Below, in pieces: positions 16,120 through 24,538 of a stretch of 39,555 bases of DNA. The number at the start of each line of letters is the position of its first letter. Position 1 is the first letter of the stretch. Under the pieces are notes generated by a model. It was not told the origin of the DNA. It worked only from the letters and a program-made list of their open reading frames with translations, and did not search any database. Both the position numbers and the translations under genes were made by a program. Origin of the DNA: Planctomycetota bacterium (GTDB taxonomy: Bacteria; Planctomycetota; UBA1135; GCA-002686595); the NCBI GenBank assembly GCA_016872755.1, contig VGZE01000015.1, positions 1-39,555 of the forward strand, given 5' to 3'.

Positions 16120-17265
16120 CTACCACAGCCGCTCGACGCACCAATACAGCCCCGCCAGCAGCACGCCCCACGACAACCAGCAGTCCAGCGGGCGCGGCGC
16201 GAGGCTCGCTTCCGGCTCCCGCGCGCGGCCCGTGAGCTTGCCGATCAATGCGAACGCTCCGAGTAGCACCAGCACGACGCCGATCTGTCCCAGCTCGACT
16301 CCTAGGTTGAACCCGACAAGCACGCGCAGCTTCTGCGGCTCCTCGATCAAGAGCTCGCGCAGCAGGCCCGCGAAGCCCAGGCCGTGGATCAATCCGAAGC
16401 CGAGTGCTTCGCTCCACGGCGCGCGCGGACTCTTCCACGGCAGCCTCGCCCACCACAGGTTCAGCGCCGCCACGTACGCGATCGAGAGCGCGATCGCCGG
16501 CTCGATCCACGTGCTCGGGATGTGCACGACGTCGAAGGCGGCGAGCGCGAGTGTCAGCGAGTGCGCGAGCGTGAAGGCCGTGACCGTCCACAGCAGGCCG
16601 CGCACGCTCCTCGACGCGACCAGCAGCGCCAGCAGGAAGCACAGGTGGTCCCAGCCCCCGAGGATGTGGTCGACGCCCTCGCGGATGCTGTCGCGCAGCA
16701 CGTTCGGTCGCGCGACGAGGTCGAGCTCGGCGGCCAGGCGCGCGTCGTAGAACGTCATCGACGCGTTCTCGGCGTTGAATTTCCAGGGCGTCGGCGGCTC
16801 GCCCTCCCAGACCACCTCGCAGAAGTCCAGGTGCGCCGGATTCGTCTCGAAGAAGAGGTCGAAGTCGATGCGCAGCCCCTCGACCGCGCGCGCCGACGGG
16901 TACTCGAGCCGCAGCTCGATCCACTGTGCATCGGCAGCGCCGGCCCGCGCGTCGGGCGGCACCTCGCGCAGCGATACGAGGCTCCCGCTGAGCGGCGCCG
17001 GGGCCGCTCCGCCCTGGTCGCACCAGCGGATCCTGTAGTGCGACGTCGCGTAGCCGCGCACCGCGTCGAAACCGGCCTCGAGTTCCGCGGCGGACAGGCG
17101 CCGATCGCCGTCGCGATCGAGCGGCAGGGCCTCGCACAGCGTCGGCGCCTCGCACACGAGCTCGACGAGCACGCGATCGCGCTCGAGCGGCACGCGCAAG
17201 CGGCTCGAGCTGATCGAGTTGGGGTGGGGCAGAAGGCCCGCGAGGAGCAGGCAGGCGACGAGCAT
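16120..17265 (-). CDS. HupE/UreJ-family membrane protein with extracytoplasmic N-terminal domain
   Basis: A 381-residue protein. After a signal sequence (MLVACLLLAGLLPHPNS), an extracytoplasmic domain of about 190 residues contains an EF-hand-like loop DRDGDRRLSAAE near residues 49-60. The C-terminal half is a membrane domain of about six helices with HupE/UreJ_2 hallmarks: EGVDHILGGWDHLCFLLALL, FTLAHSLTLALA, WIEPAIALSIAYVALN-like and GFGLIHGLGFAG, each placing His or Asp near a membrane face. HupE/UreJ proteins are linked to nickel or cobalt uptake for hydrogenase or urease. The longer HupE_UreJ_2 forms, such as this one, have no proven substrate, and no hydrogenase or urease gene is nearby. 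Metal transport is therefore only an inference. It is divergent from the TerC-like gene with 66 bases between. Confidence 0.8.
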   Translation of the reverse strand: MLVACLLLAGLLPHPNSISSSRLRVPLERDRVLVELVCEAPTLCEALPLDRDGDRRLSAAELEAGFDAVRGYATSHYRIRWCDQGGAAPAPLSGSLVSLREVPPDARAGAADAQWIELRLEYPSARAVEGLRIDFDLFFETNPAHLDFCEVVWEGEPPTPWKFNAENASMTFYDARLAAELDLVARPNVLRDSIREGVDHILGGWDHLCFLLALLVASRSVRGLLWTVTAFTLAHSLTLALAAFDVVHIPSTWIEPAIALSIAYVAALNLWWARLPWKSPRAPWSEALGFGLIHGLGFAGLLRELLIEEPQKLRVLVGFNLGVELGQIGVVLVLLGAFALIGKLTGRAREPEASLAPRPLDCWLSWGVLLAGLYWCVERLW

Positions 17266-17331
17266 CGGAGACCAAGAGCCTACGGAATCAGCTGCGGATC
17301 GGATGTGGGCGAGTTGCTAACGTACCGCCCC

Positions 17332-18072
17332 GTGCAAGAACTCCTCACTTCCGAGAACCTCGCCGCCCTCGTCACCCTCGCCGCGCTCGAGATCGTCCTC
17401 GGCATCGACAACGTCGTCTTCATCTCGATCCTTTCGGGCAAGCTGCCGAAGGAGCAGCAGGGGAAGGCCCGCAAGATCGGCCTGTTCCTCGCGATGTTCG
17501 CGCGGATCGCGCTCTTGCTCGCGATCTCCTGGGTGATGGGACTGACCAAGCCGCTCTTCACCGATCCGATCTTCGATCACTCGTTCAGCGGGCGCGATCT
17601 GATCCTGCTGATCGGCGGGCACTTCCTCGTCGCCAAGGCGGTGATGGAGATCCACGACAAGCTCGAGGGCGCCGCGCACGGCGGTCCGAGCAGCAAGGCG
17701 GTCTCGTTCAACGCGATCATCGCCCAGATCATCGCGCTCGACATCGTCTTCTCGCTCGACTCGGTGATCACCGCGGTCGGCATGGCCTCGAAGATCGAGA
17801 TCATGATCGCCGCCGTCGTGATCTCGGTGGCGGTGATGCTGATCTTCGCCGGCCGCATCAGCGCGTTCATCGAGAAGCACCCGACGATGAAGATGCTCGC
17901 GCTGTCCTTCCTGCTGCTGATCGGCGTGATGCTGGTGCTCGAGGGTTTCGGCAAGCACGTCGAGAAGGGCTACATCTACGCGGCGATGGCATTCTCGCTG
18001 TTCGTCGAGGTGCTCAACATGCGGCTGCGCCGGAAGGGGCCGCCGGTGCAGCTGCACCAGAAGTTCAATTGA
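17332..18072 (+). CDS. TerC-family integral membrane protein
   Basis: A 246-residue membrane protein with about seven hydrophobic helices. The two hallmark repeats of TerC/Alx proteins are present: ALEIVLGIDNVVFISIL near the N-terminus and IALDIVFSLDSVITAVG in the middle, each with intramembrane acidic residues thought to bind metal. TerC/Alx-type proteins are linked to manganese export and to metalation of secreted enzymes; older names refer to tellurite resistance. I chose GTG at 17332 because it gives the family N-terminus (VQELLTSENLAAL); a second GTG at 17305 is possible. Its position next to a HupE-like protein suggests a metal-handling pair, but they are on opposite strands and this is only suggestive. 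Confidence 0.88.
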   Translation: MQELLTSENLAALVTLAALEIVLGIDNVVFISILSGKLPKEQQGKARKIGLFLAMFARIALLLAISWVMGLTKPLFTDPIFDHSFSGRDLILLIGGHFLVAKAVMEIHDKLEGAAHGGPSSKAVSFNAIIAQIIALDIVFSLDSVITAVGMASKIEIMIAAVVISVAVMLIFAGRISAFIEKHPTMKMLALSFLLLIGVMLVLEGFGKHVEKGYIYAAMAFSLFVEVLNMRLRRKGPPVQLHQKFN

Positions 18073-18089
18073 CCGCGAGGGCCGCGCGC

Positions 18090-19424
18090 TCAGTTCAGCA
18101 CGAGCGTCTGCGCATTCGACGCAGCGACGGGCGTCCAAGCGTCGAGCACGACGTAGGCGTGATTGGCTTGCACGCCCACCAGGGAAGGATCCGAGAGCGG
18201 CGGCAGCGAGAGTGTCGCGCCGGCGCGTCCAAGCGCGTCGAGCACGCCGAGCGTCGCGCCGAACGGCCCCTGGTTCGGCTGCGTGACCGTCACGAGCGTC
18301 CACGCATCGACGTTGAGCGGCAGGTGCACCGCGCCGAGATCGAGCCCGGGTGCAACACCCGACAGGCTGCCGGCGATCCAGTACGCATGTCCCGCGTGCT
18401 GCGACCCGGCGTTCAGCGACCAGTGCACGGCGCCGCCCGCCGCGACGGATAGCGACGCCTTGTCCGCGCCGAGCTGCGGCGTGAGCACGTGCTCGCCGCC
18501 GGAGATCAAGTGGCGCCACACCGGCTCGTACACCGGCTTGCCGCCTGCGCCGAGCGGCGTCGTCGCGTCAGTCGCGACGCTGTTGTGGTACTGGCCGGCG
18601 AGCGCCGGCGCGAGCGTCGTCTGCAACTGGTGGGTGAAGCTGAACGGCGCGCCTACCGTCGCGACGTCGTACGCCGGACCGAACGGCGCCATGCCGAGCA
18701 GCGACCAGACTGCGAGCTTCGTCGACAGCGCGTCCTGCGCGTGCACGAACCCGAAGTACGACGCGCTCGGCGTCGCGTGCGTCGACCACCACGGCGCGTA
18801 ACCGCCGAGTGCCTGGCTCGCGTCGGCCGGCGGTGCCGATAGGATCGCTCGCGCGACCACGCGGTGCCTGGCGATCACCGCGGCGTTCGTCCCGCCCTGC
18901 GAGTGGCCGTAGAGCACGACCCTCGACCACGCGGTCGTGCCACCGTCGAGGAAGCTCGACCAGTTCTGCTCGGGCGCGGTCGTCTGCAGGTGCGCGAGCA
19001 ACTTCGCGAGCCGGTTCTCGATCGAATCAGCGCTCGGCACCGCGATCCAAGGGCTGTGATCGACGCCGTCGAAGATTTCCAGGCGCAGGTTCTCGTAGCA
19101 GTCAGGGTCAGCGCTCGTGTTGCAGAATTGGAACGGGACCCACGAGCACGGGTACGTGATGCCGACCGCGCGGTAGCCCGCGCGCGCCGCGGTGCGGATC
19201 AGGTTCTTGCACGCGCCCGGTGATCCGTCGAGGCCGTGGAGGAAGACGAACAGCTCGTCGCGCGGCGCGAGCGCAGGATCCCAGCAAGCGAAATGCGGCG
19301 TGAGCCAACCCGAGAGCGCGGGCTCGGTCGACAGCGGCGGGATCGACAGCTCGACGAGCTGCGCGCGATCGGCGCGCGCGACGGCCAGGATTGCGAGCAC
19401 GGCGAGCGCGGCGCGAATCGACAT
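18090..19424 (-). CDS. Exported alpha/beta hydrolase with a planctomycete-type C-terminal tail
   Basis: A 444-residue secreted protein. A signal peptide (MSIRAALAVLAILAVARA) supports the ATG ending at 19424. Residues about 55-330 are an alpha/beta-hydrolase fold: the oxyanion-side motif FVFLHGLDGSPG, the nucleophile elbow GHSQGG and a late His in SGGEHVLTPQL. Cysteines in PCSWVPFQFCNTSADPDCY probably form disulfides. The architecture resembles BPSS1187-type secreted hydrolases, but the substrate is unknown. The last 100 residues form a beta-rich tail (AGHAYWIAGSLSG, then LSLPPLSDPSLVGVQANHAY) similar in style to tails of other exported proteins in this window; it may be a surface-sorting or binding module. 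It is the last gene of a minus-strand block of secreted enzymes. Confidence 0.78.
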   Translation of the reverse strand: MSIRAALAVLAILAVARADRAQLVELSIPPLSTEPALSGWLTPHFACWDPALAPRDELFVFLHGLDGSPGACKNLIRTAARAGYRAVGITYPCSWVPFQFCNTSADPDCYENLRLEIFDGVDHSPWIAVPSADSIENRLAKLLAHLQTTAPEQNWSSFLDGGTTAWSRVVLYGHSQGGTNAAVIARHRVVARAILSAPPADASQALGGYAPWWSTHATPSASYFGFVHAQDALSTKLAVWSLLGMAPFGPAYDVATVGAPFSFTHQLQTTLAPALAGQYHNSVATDATTPLGAGGKPVYEPVWRHLISGGEHVLTPQLGADKASLSVAAGGAVHWSLNAGSQHAGHAYWIAGSLSGVAPGLDLGAVHLPLNVDAWTLVTVTQPNQGPFGATLGVLDALGRAGATLSLPPLSDPSLVGVQANHAYVVLDAWTPVAASNAQTLVLN

Positions 19425-19470
19425 CGGCAGGATCTCCCGGACCAGCTTAGCCGACCCGCGGGAATCGCGC

Positions 19471-19713
19471 TCAGGGCGCGAGGAAGCGCTCGATCTCGTC
19501 GCCTCGCGCGAGCGCGTCCGCGGTCGGCGCGAACGGCTGGTTGCTCGACGCCAGGAATGCGGTATTGATCGCATCGGCGGACACGCGGGTCAGCACTGCC
19601 GGCGCGAGGGTCGGGGCGATTCGCGCGACGCCGCGCAACACGCCGGCCTGGTCAGCGGCTCGCGCGGCGCCACCGCCCAGCACGAGTGCGAGTCCGCCGG
19701 TGCAGTCGACCAT
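19471..19713 (-). pseudogene. Internally deleted patatin copy (80 codons)
   Basis: This short frame encodes 80 residues. The first 68 align without gaps to the start of the intact patatin at 21755-22900 (48 of 68 identical by my count), and the last 12 align to its C-terminus (EIERFLA shared). The difference, 381 minus 80 residues, is 301 codons, so about 903 bases were lost in frame, joining at an ALAR/TLAR-like microhomology. The serine elbow GVSAGG of the intact copy reads RVSADA here, and the Asp of the catalytic dyad falls in the deleted part, so it cannot be a working lipase. Similarity extends about 15 bases upstream of the ATG (AAGCTC...GCTCGATGG). This shows that the duplicated unit included the 5' flank. 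Whether the mini-protein is made is unknown. Confidence 0.8.
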
Positions 19714-19760
19714 CGAGCGAGGAGCTTCGCGCGCCGCGTGCGCGCGATCTCCGCGCCGAG

Positions 19761-21677
19761 CTAACGTTCCATCAAGCCGCGTTGGCCGGCGAACCAGTAG
19801 TACCCGAATGCCGAGTACCACACCCCGCCCCACCACCAGTACGCGACGTCGTTGTAGCCCGAGCCATCGTTGGGCTCGCCCGCTGGGAAGTGGTGGTACG
19901 CGTACGGCGTGCCGTCGAGCCAGTAGAACGTGCCTTCGCTGAACGCGTCGGTGAGCCCGATCCACAACGCTCCCTGCGCGAGTCCGGAGTCGTAGAAGGT
20001 CGACTTCAGCCACGCCTCCTCCGCCGCGCTGCCGATCGACACGAGGCGGGCGCCGTGCGCGACGGCCTCGCCCGCGCAGTGATACCAACTGCCTGAGCTG
20101 GTCAGAGCGTACTGGCGCCCGTTCGCCGGATTCGTGAACCACGTCGGTGCGGGCAGCGGATCGGGGATCACGAGCTCCACGTCGAGCCCCTGCGTCGCGC
20201 TGACGAGGTTCGGGGCGGCGAGGTCGACGAACCAGCCTTGTGCGTATGCGTGAATACCGCTGGGGAACGCGCCGGTCACCTGGAGCGGCGGCGCTGTCGC
20301 GGTCGCGCCGGGCGCGGGGAATCCGACGATGATCGTCGGCGCGGGAACGAGCACGCCGCCGAGGATCGGCAGATTCAGTTGCGAGAGCCCGAGCACGAAG
20401 TAGCCCTGCGTCGGCGCCTTGTAGGCCGCGAAGGAGAAGCTGAGCTGATCGAGCGGCTTCGACCAGCTCGCCTGGATCGTCGGTGTGCCGGTGGATCCGG
20501 CGAGCGAGTGTCCGAGCGGCGTGACGTCGAGGCCTTCCCAACGCTGCAGGCATGACTCCAGTACGAACGCGCGCATGTCCGCCGCCGACTGGGCGTGGAA
20601 ATACGTCGTCGTGTTCACATCGCCGCCCGGGCAGAACGAGCAATAGCTCATCAGCGTGCCCTCGCTCGTACAAACCTGCGCGGTCTGGCATGCACCGAAC
20701 CAGGGCGAGCACTGGTCGAGCGGCGGGCAGTAGTCGTGCGTGTGGATCGCGCCGAAGCCGTGACCGATCTCGTGCGCGGTCAGGCCGAAGTCGTGGTTCA
20801 GCAGTCCGTAGGGCACGGGTGGGAAGACCTGTTGCAGGTCGATGGCTGTCGTCGTGCCATGGCAGTAATCGGCCTCGCACAAGGACTCGAGCCAGCCGGC
20901 CCCGCCGCCCGCCGTCGAGCCCGACCAGAGGTGAGCGAGGTCGGCCTCGACCGGCATCCCGTGCGTCCACGTGTCGCTGAACTCCTGCAAGATCTCGATC
21001 GGCGCGGCGTTCGCGTCGGGCTTCGTCCACGGGTCGTTGTTCTGAGTGTGGATGCCGAGGTAGGGGAGCGTGATCACGCACCCCACTTGCTCGCGGAAGC
21101 GGTCGCTGATCGCGGCGAAGACGGAGAGCGCGTACGTCGTCGCCGCGGTGACGTTGTTGAACTTCGCGTAGTACTGGTAGTCGGTCTCGAGCGCGAGCCT
21201 GCACTCGTACAGCGGAAGCAACGCGGTCGACGCGAGCTGCGATCCGCCTCGCGCGGGTGCCGATCTCGATTCGGAGCCGTCCTGGTCCGGAACTCGGCGG
21301 ACCTCGCACGCGCGCGGCGGTGCGATCGCGAGCGCGGCGCCGTCGATCTATTGCGAGCGCGCCTGATTCCAGCCAAGTACGGGGTCGGGCTCGGCGACGA
21401 GATGCCAGACGTGCTCACCGTACTCGATCCAGCCCCGCGACCCGTGTCTGGACTCGGCCAGGAACGCGTACGAGTCGGGCTTGCCTTCGACCTTCCCGCT
21501 CCACAGGCGCAGGTCGCCCAGCAACTCGCTCTCACCAACCGAGGCGAGCCGGCCGTCGACCCACAGTTGCGCGTCGGCGCGCGCGATCGGGACCTCCCGC
21601 AGGTCGAGCCGGAGTTCGACGCCCGGTGCGGGGTGGACGACAGTCGAAAGGGCCCCCAGGATCAGTGCGCAAAGCAT
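19761..21677 (-). pseudogene. Secreted zinc metalloprotease with C-type lectin domain, interrupted by one in-frame amber codon
   Basis: The gene starts at the ATG ending at 21677, preceded by a strong ribosome site (AGGAGG at 21685-21690). The first 109 codons encode a signal peptide (MLCALILGALS) and a propeptide-like domain. They end at TAG 21348-21350; the same frame then stays open to 19761. Read through the TAG, the product is about 637 residues. The second part has the metzincin zinc site HEIGHGFGAIH (20742-20774), a Met-turn-like GTLMSYC, paired cysteines, and a C-terminal C-type-lectin fold (NGRQYALTSSGSWYHCAGEA, then WIGLTDAFSEGTFYWLDGTP). This looks like a reprolysin/M12-like secreted protease with a lectin module. 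The ORF downstream of the TAG has only a TTG and no signal peptide. Alternatives are a sequencing error or stop-codon readthrough. Confidence 0.75.
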
Positions 21678-21691
21678 CGAGACTCCTCCTA

Positions 21692-21733
21692 GATTCGAAC
21701 CGTAATCATATGGATTCGAGCAGTAATCATATG
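21692..21733 (-). repeat. Two adjacent 21-bp direct repeats upstream of the metalloprotease gene
   Basis: Two head-to-tail units, 21692-21712 and 21713-21733, differ at only 2 of 21 positions. Read on the minus strand, each runs CATATGATTAC(G/T)G(T/C)TCGAATC. Each unit contains the palindrome CATATG and a TATGAT hexamer close to a -10 box, and is AT-rich against very GC-rich surroundings. They lie just 5' of the ribosome site of the metalloprotease and within the 77-base gap after the patatin start region. They could be a double operator, a duplicated promoter element, or a simple tandem duplication. No matching -35 hexamer is evident. Confidence 0.6.
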
Positions 21734-21754
21734 GCGGATCCCGAGGAATGGGGG

Positions 21755-22900
21755 TCAGCCCGCCAAGAACCGCTCGATCTCTTCGCGCCGCGCCAGCGTG
21801 TCGCGCTCGCCGATCTCGATCAGGTGCTGCAGATAGTCGGGCTGGAACATCACCAGCGACAGCGCATCGTGGCCTTGGGATTCGGTCGTGCCCAGACCGC
21901 GCACCAGGTACCGGAATACCCGCGGCAGCTTCGGCTCGTGCTGCCCGGCGAGCTCGCCGAGGTCGACCGACGGGCGCAGGACCAGGATCCCGATGTGCCG
22001 CAATTCCCCGCGCTCCTCGGGCGGCATCTTCTCGAGCATCCGATTCGTGCGCCGCAACTGTTCGGCATCCTCTTCGAACTGGTCGAGGAAGATCGCCTGG
22101 TGCAGCTGGCCGATGATGTGCGCGGGGGACGGGTAGCCGTCGGCGGCGTCCGCCGGGAAGTGCGGCGCATCACGGCCGGCCCGCGTGCGCACCGAGATCG
22201 CGAGGATCCGGTCCGCGCCCAGGTGCACGGCGGGCGAGAGCGGGTGCGTCAGCCGGATGCCGCCGTCGCCGTACCACTCGCCGGCCACGTGCACCGCCGG
22301 GAAGAACAGCGGCAGCGAGGCCGACGCGAGGATGTGATCGACGCCCAGCTCGGTCTCGACGCTGCGGCGATGCGATCGTTCCCAGTCGGCGGGGCACCGT
22401 CCCTGCACCCAGGTGATCGATTGGCTGCTCGAATAGCTCGACGCGGTGATCGCGACCGAGCGCAATGGACCGCGCACCAACGAGGCCGCGATGCCCGGGA
22501 TGCGCGCGCCCTCCGTGCGCAGCGCTTCGCACAGGAAACCGCGCAGCGGCTTCGTATCGACCAGACCGCGCGTGTGCAGCGTGCCGCCGCGCTTGCCCGC
22601 CAGCAGTCGCGTGCCCCAGCGCGCGACGTTCCAGGCCAACGCGGAGGTGTGGACGCTGAACACGCGCTCGACGCTCATGCGGCTCCACAAGTCGACGAGT
22701 GCCTCGGCCGTCGCCGTGAAGGAGAGCTCGCTGGCGGCCAGGAAGGCCGTGTTGATCCCGCCGGCCGACACGCCGGTCAGCACCTGCGGCGCGAGCTGTG
22801 GCGCGAAACTCGCCAAGCCCCGCAGGACGCCCGCTTGATAGGCCGCGCGAGCGGCGCCGCCGCTCAGGGCCAGCGCCAAGCCACCGGTGCAACTATCCAT
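21755..22900 (-). CDS. Patatin-like phospholipase
   Basis: A 381-residue patatin-fold serine acyl hydrolase. The oxyanion-hole glycines lie in ALSGGAARAAYQAGVLRGL near the N-terminus. The nucleophile is the Ser of GVSAGG (about residue 45) and the partner Asp lies in DGG (YGDGGIRLTHPLSP, about residue 220), giving the Ser-Asp dyad of the family. There is no signal peptide or membrane helix, so it is probably cytoplasmic, with possible peripheral membrane contact. The product would release fatty acids from phospholipids or other esters. All catalytic residues are intact, unlike the deleted copy at 19471-19713, from which it is separated by the metalloprotease gene. It is divergent from the radical SAM cassette, 66 bases apart. 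Confidence 0.9.
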   Translation of the reverse strand: MDSCTGGLALALSGGAARAAYQAGVLRGLASFAPQLAPQVLTGVSAGGINTAFLAASELSFTATAEALVDLWSRMSVERVFSVHTSALAWNVARWGTRLLAGKRGGTLHTRGLVDTKPLRGFLCEALRTEGARIPGIAASLVRGPLRSVAITASSYSSSQSITWVQGRCPADWERSHRRSVETELGVDHILASASLPLFFPAVHVAGEWYGDGGIRLTHPLSPAVHLGADRILAISVRTRAGRDAPHFPADAADGYPSPAHIIGQLHQAIFLDQFEEDAEQLRRTNRMLEKMPPEERGELRHIGILVLRPSVDLGELAGQHEPKLPRVFRYLVRGLGTTESQGHDALSLVMFQPDYLQHLIEIGERDTLARREEIERFLAG

Positions 22901-22950
22901 CGAGCAAGAGCTTATGCCGCCAGGGGCAGGCCCGGCGCGCTTCGCACATA

Positions 22951-22958
22951 AAAGGAGG
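22951..22958 (+). promoter_or_regulatory. Strong Shine-Dalgarno site that favours a TTG start for the radical SAM gene
   Basis: AAAGGAGG, a full anti-16S match, ends 8 bases before TTG at 22967 and 41 bases before the ATG at 23000. The spacing favours translation from the TTG, adding 11 residues. Strong sites like this are uncommon in the window. Confidence 0.55.
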
Positions 22959-22966
22959 ATAGGATC

Positions 22967-24538
22967 TTGTCATCTCTAACAACCGGCGGATCCAACACCA
23001 TGCGCGTCGTCTTCCTGCAGAAGCTGCTCCCCCAAGAGATGCTGGGCCTGTCCTGGCTGGCCGCGGCGCTCGCGCGTGCCGGCCACGAGACGCGCGTGCT
23101 GTGCCTGCCCGACCCCGAGTGGGAGGCGAAGCTGAAGGAGGCGAATCCGGGCCTGATCGCTTTCTCGGTGACCACCGGCGACCACACCTTCTATCGCAAG
23201 GTCGCCGCGCGCGCGAAGGAGCTGACCGGCGCGCCGGTCGTGTGGGGCGGCCCGCACGCGACCTTCGTGCCCGACATCGTGCTCGAGCCCGAGATCGACT
23301 TCGTGTGCCGCGGCGAGGGCGAGGGTGCGCTGCCGGACCTGGCGACCTGCCTCGAGCAAGGGCTGCCGATCGAGGCGATCGCGAACCTCTCGTACAAGGG
23401 GGGTGCGTCGCGCATCGACAATCCGCTGCGGCCGCTGGCCCCGGATCTCGACGTGCTCGGCGCCCCCGATCGGGCCCCGTTGTACGAGGCTTCCGCGCTG
23501 TACCGCGACTGCGATCGCAAGATCTTCCTGACCCAGCGCGGCTGCCTGTATTCGTGCTCTTTCTGCTTCCACCACGCGTGGCGCGACAAGCTCTACCACG
23601 CCAAGGGCCGCGAGTACCTGCGCAAGCGCTCGGTCACGCACGTGCTCGACGAAATCGAGTCGGTGCGCTCGCGCTACCCGCTGAAGTTCATCCACTTCCT
23701 CGACGACATCTTCAACGTCGACGACGAGTGGCTCGAGGAGTTCTGCGCGCGCTACCCGGGCGCCGTCGGTCTGCCTTTCGACGTGATCCTGCGCACGAAC
23801 CTGACCACGCGCGAGCACGTGAAGCAGTTGCGGTCGGCCGGCTGCATCAGCGCCCGCCTGGCGTTCGAGGCCGCCAGCGACCACGTGCGCAACAAGGTCT
23901 ACCGCAAGGGCACGACGCTCGACGACCTGCGCAATTCGGCCCAGTACATCAAGGAGGCCGGCATCCGGTTGACGACGCTGAACCTGCTCGGTGCGCCGGG
24001 CGCGAGCGTCGAGGACGAGCTCGCCACGCTGCAGCTGAACGTCGACTGCGGAGTCGATCATCCTCTGTGCAGCCTGCTGCAGCCGTATCCGGAAACCGAC
24101 ATCAACGACATCACGCGCGACATGGGATTCGCGGTCGACTCGCTCGACGCCTTCCCCGAGAAGTTCAACCGCACGACCTCGATCGCGTTCGACCGACGCC
24201 ACGAGGTCGAAAACCTTCACAAACTGTTCCCGCTCGCGGTACGATTCCCCAAGCTGATGCCGCTGATGCCAAAGCTGATTCGATCCAAGGCGCTCTCGCC
24301 GGGGTACCTGGCCGCCTACCTGCTGTGGACCGAGTTCCTCGTGTGCGAGCAGAATCACTCGTATGCGCGGGCGACCGGTAGCTCGAGCTGGCGCACGCTG
24401 CCGCAGCTCGACTTCGTGCGCCGGGTCGCCTCGAAGACCGCCTTGAAGGCGCGCGAGGCTGTGTTCGGACGGCGCTTCTCGCGGCAGCGGCTCAAGCTCG
24501 CGATGGAAGAGGACACGCTCGCGCATGCCGGTGGATGA
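22967..24538 (+). CDS. B12-binding-domain radical SAM protein
   Basis: A 523-residue radical SAM enzyme (512 if the ATG at 23000 is used). The N-terminal 150 residues form a Rossmann-like cobalamin-binding-type domain (LGLSWLAAALARAGHETRVL and the hallmark VVWGGPHATF), although the base-off DxHxxG signature is not evident. The radical SAM core follows, with the cluster-binding cysteines C193, C197 and C200 in GCLYSCSFCFHH. A C-terminal helical domain of about 130 residues has several aromatic and Lys-rich stretches. Enzymes of this architecture methylate or rearrange unreactive carbons in lipids, sugars and antibiotics. The reaction here cannot be named. It overlaps the GT2 gene by 14 bases and leads a cassette with sugar-nucleotide enzymes, so a glycan or glycolipid substrate is likely. 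The start choice rests on the ribosome site at 22951. Confidence 0.88.
   Translation: MSSLTTGGSNTMRVVFLQKLLPQEMLGLSWLAAALARAGHETRVLCLPDPEWEAKLKEANPGLIAFSVTTGDHTFYRKVAARAKELTGAPVVWGGPHATFVPDIVLEPEIDFVCRGEGEGALPDLATCLEQGLPIEAIANLSYKGGASRIDNPLRPLAPDLDVLGAPDRAPLYEASALYRDCDRKIFLTQRGCLYSCSFCFHHAWRDKLYHAKGREYLRKRSVTHVLDEIESVRSRYPLKFIHFLDDIFNVDDEWLEEFCARYPGAVGLPFDVILRTNLTTREHVKQLRSAGCISARLAFEAASDHVRNKVYRKGTTLDDLRNSAQYIKEAGIRLTTLNLLGAPGASVEDELATLQLNVDCGVDHPLCSLLQPYPETDINDITRDMGFAVDSLDAFPEKFNRTTSIAFDRRHEVENLHKLFPLAVRFPKLMPLMPKLIRSKALSPGYLAAYLLWTEFLVCEQNHSYARATGSSSWRTLPQLDFVRRVASKTALKAREAVFGRRFSRQRLKLAMEEDTLAHAGG

Noticed and set aside
16120-18072. HupE-like and TerC-like genes as part of a hydrogenase, urease or tellurite-resistance locus
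   Set aside because: No hydrogenase, urease or ter operon gene is nearby, so only the family names are supported.
21222-21350. Frameshift between the propeptide and protease parts of the metalloprotease gene
   Set aside because: Codon positions show both parts are in the same frame (129 bases, 43 codons apart), so the break is a single stop codon, not a shift.
21685-21712. GGTTCGAATC on the minus strand, resembling the T-loop of a tRNA
   Set aside because: The flanking bases do not pair into a T-stem (TACGG against CTAGG), and there is no acceptor, D or anticodon arm around it; the motif is part of the 21-bp repeat.
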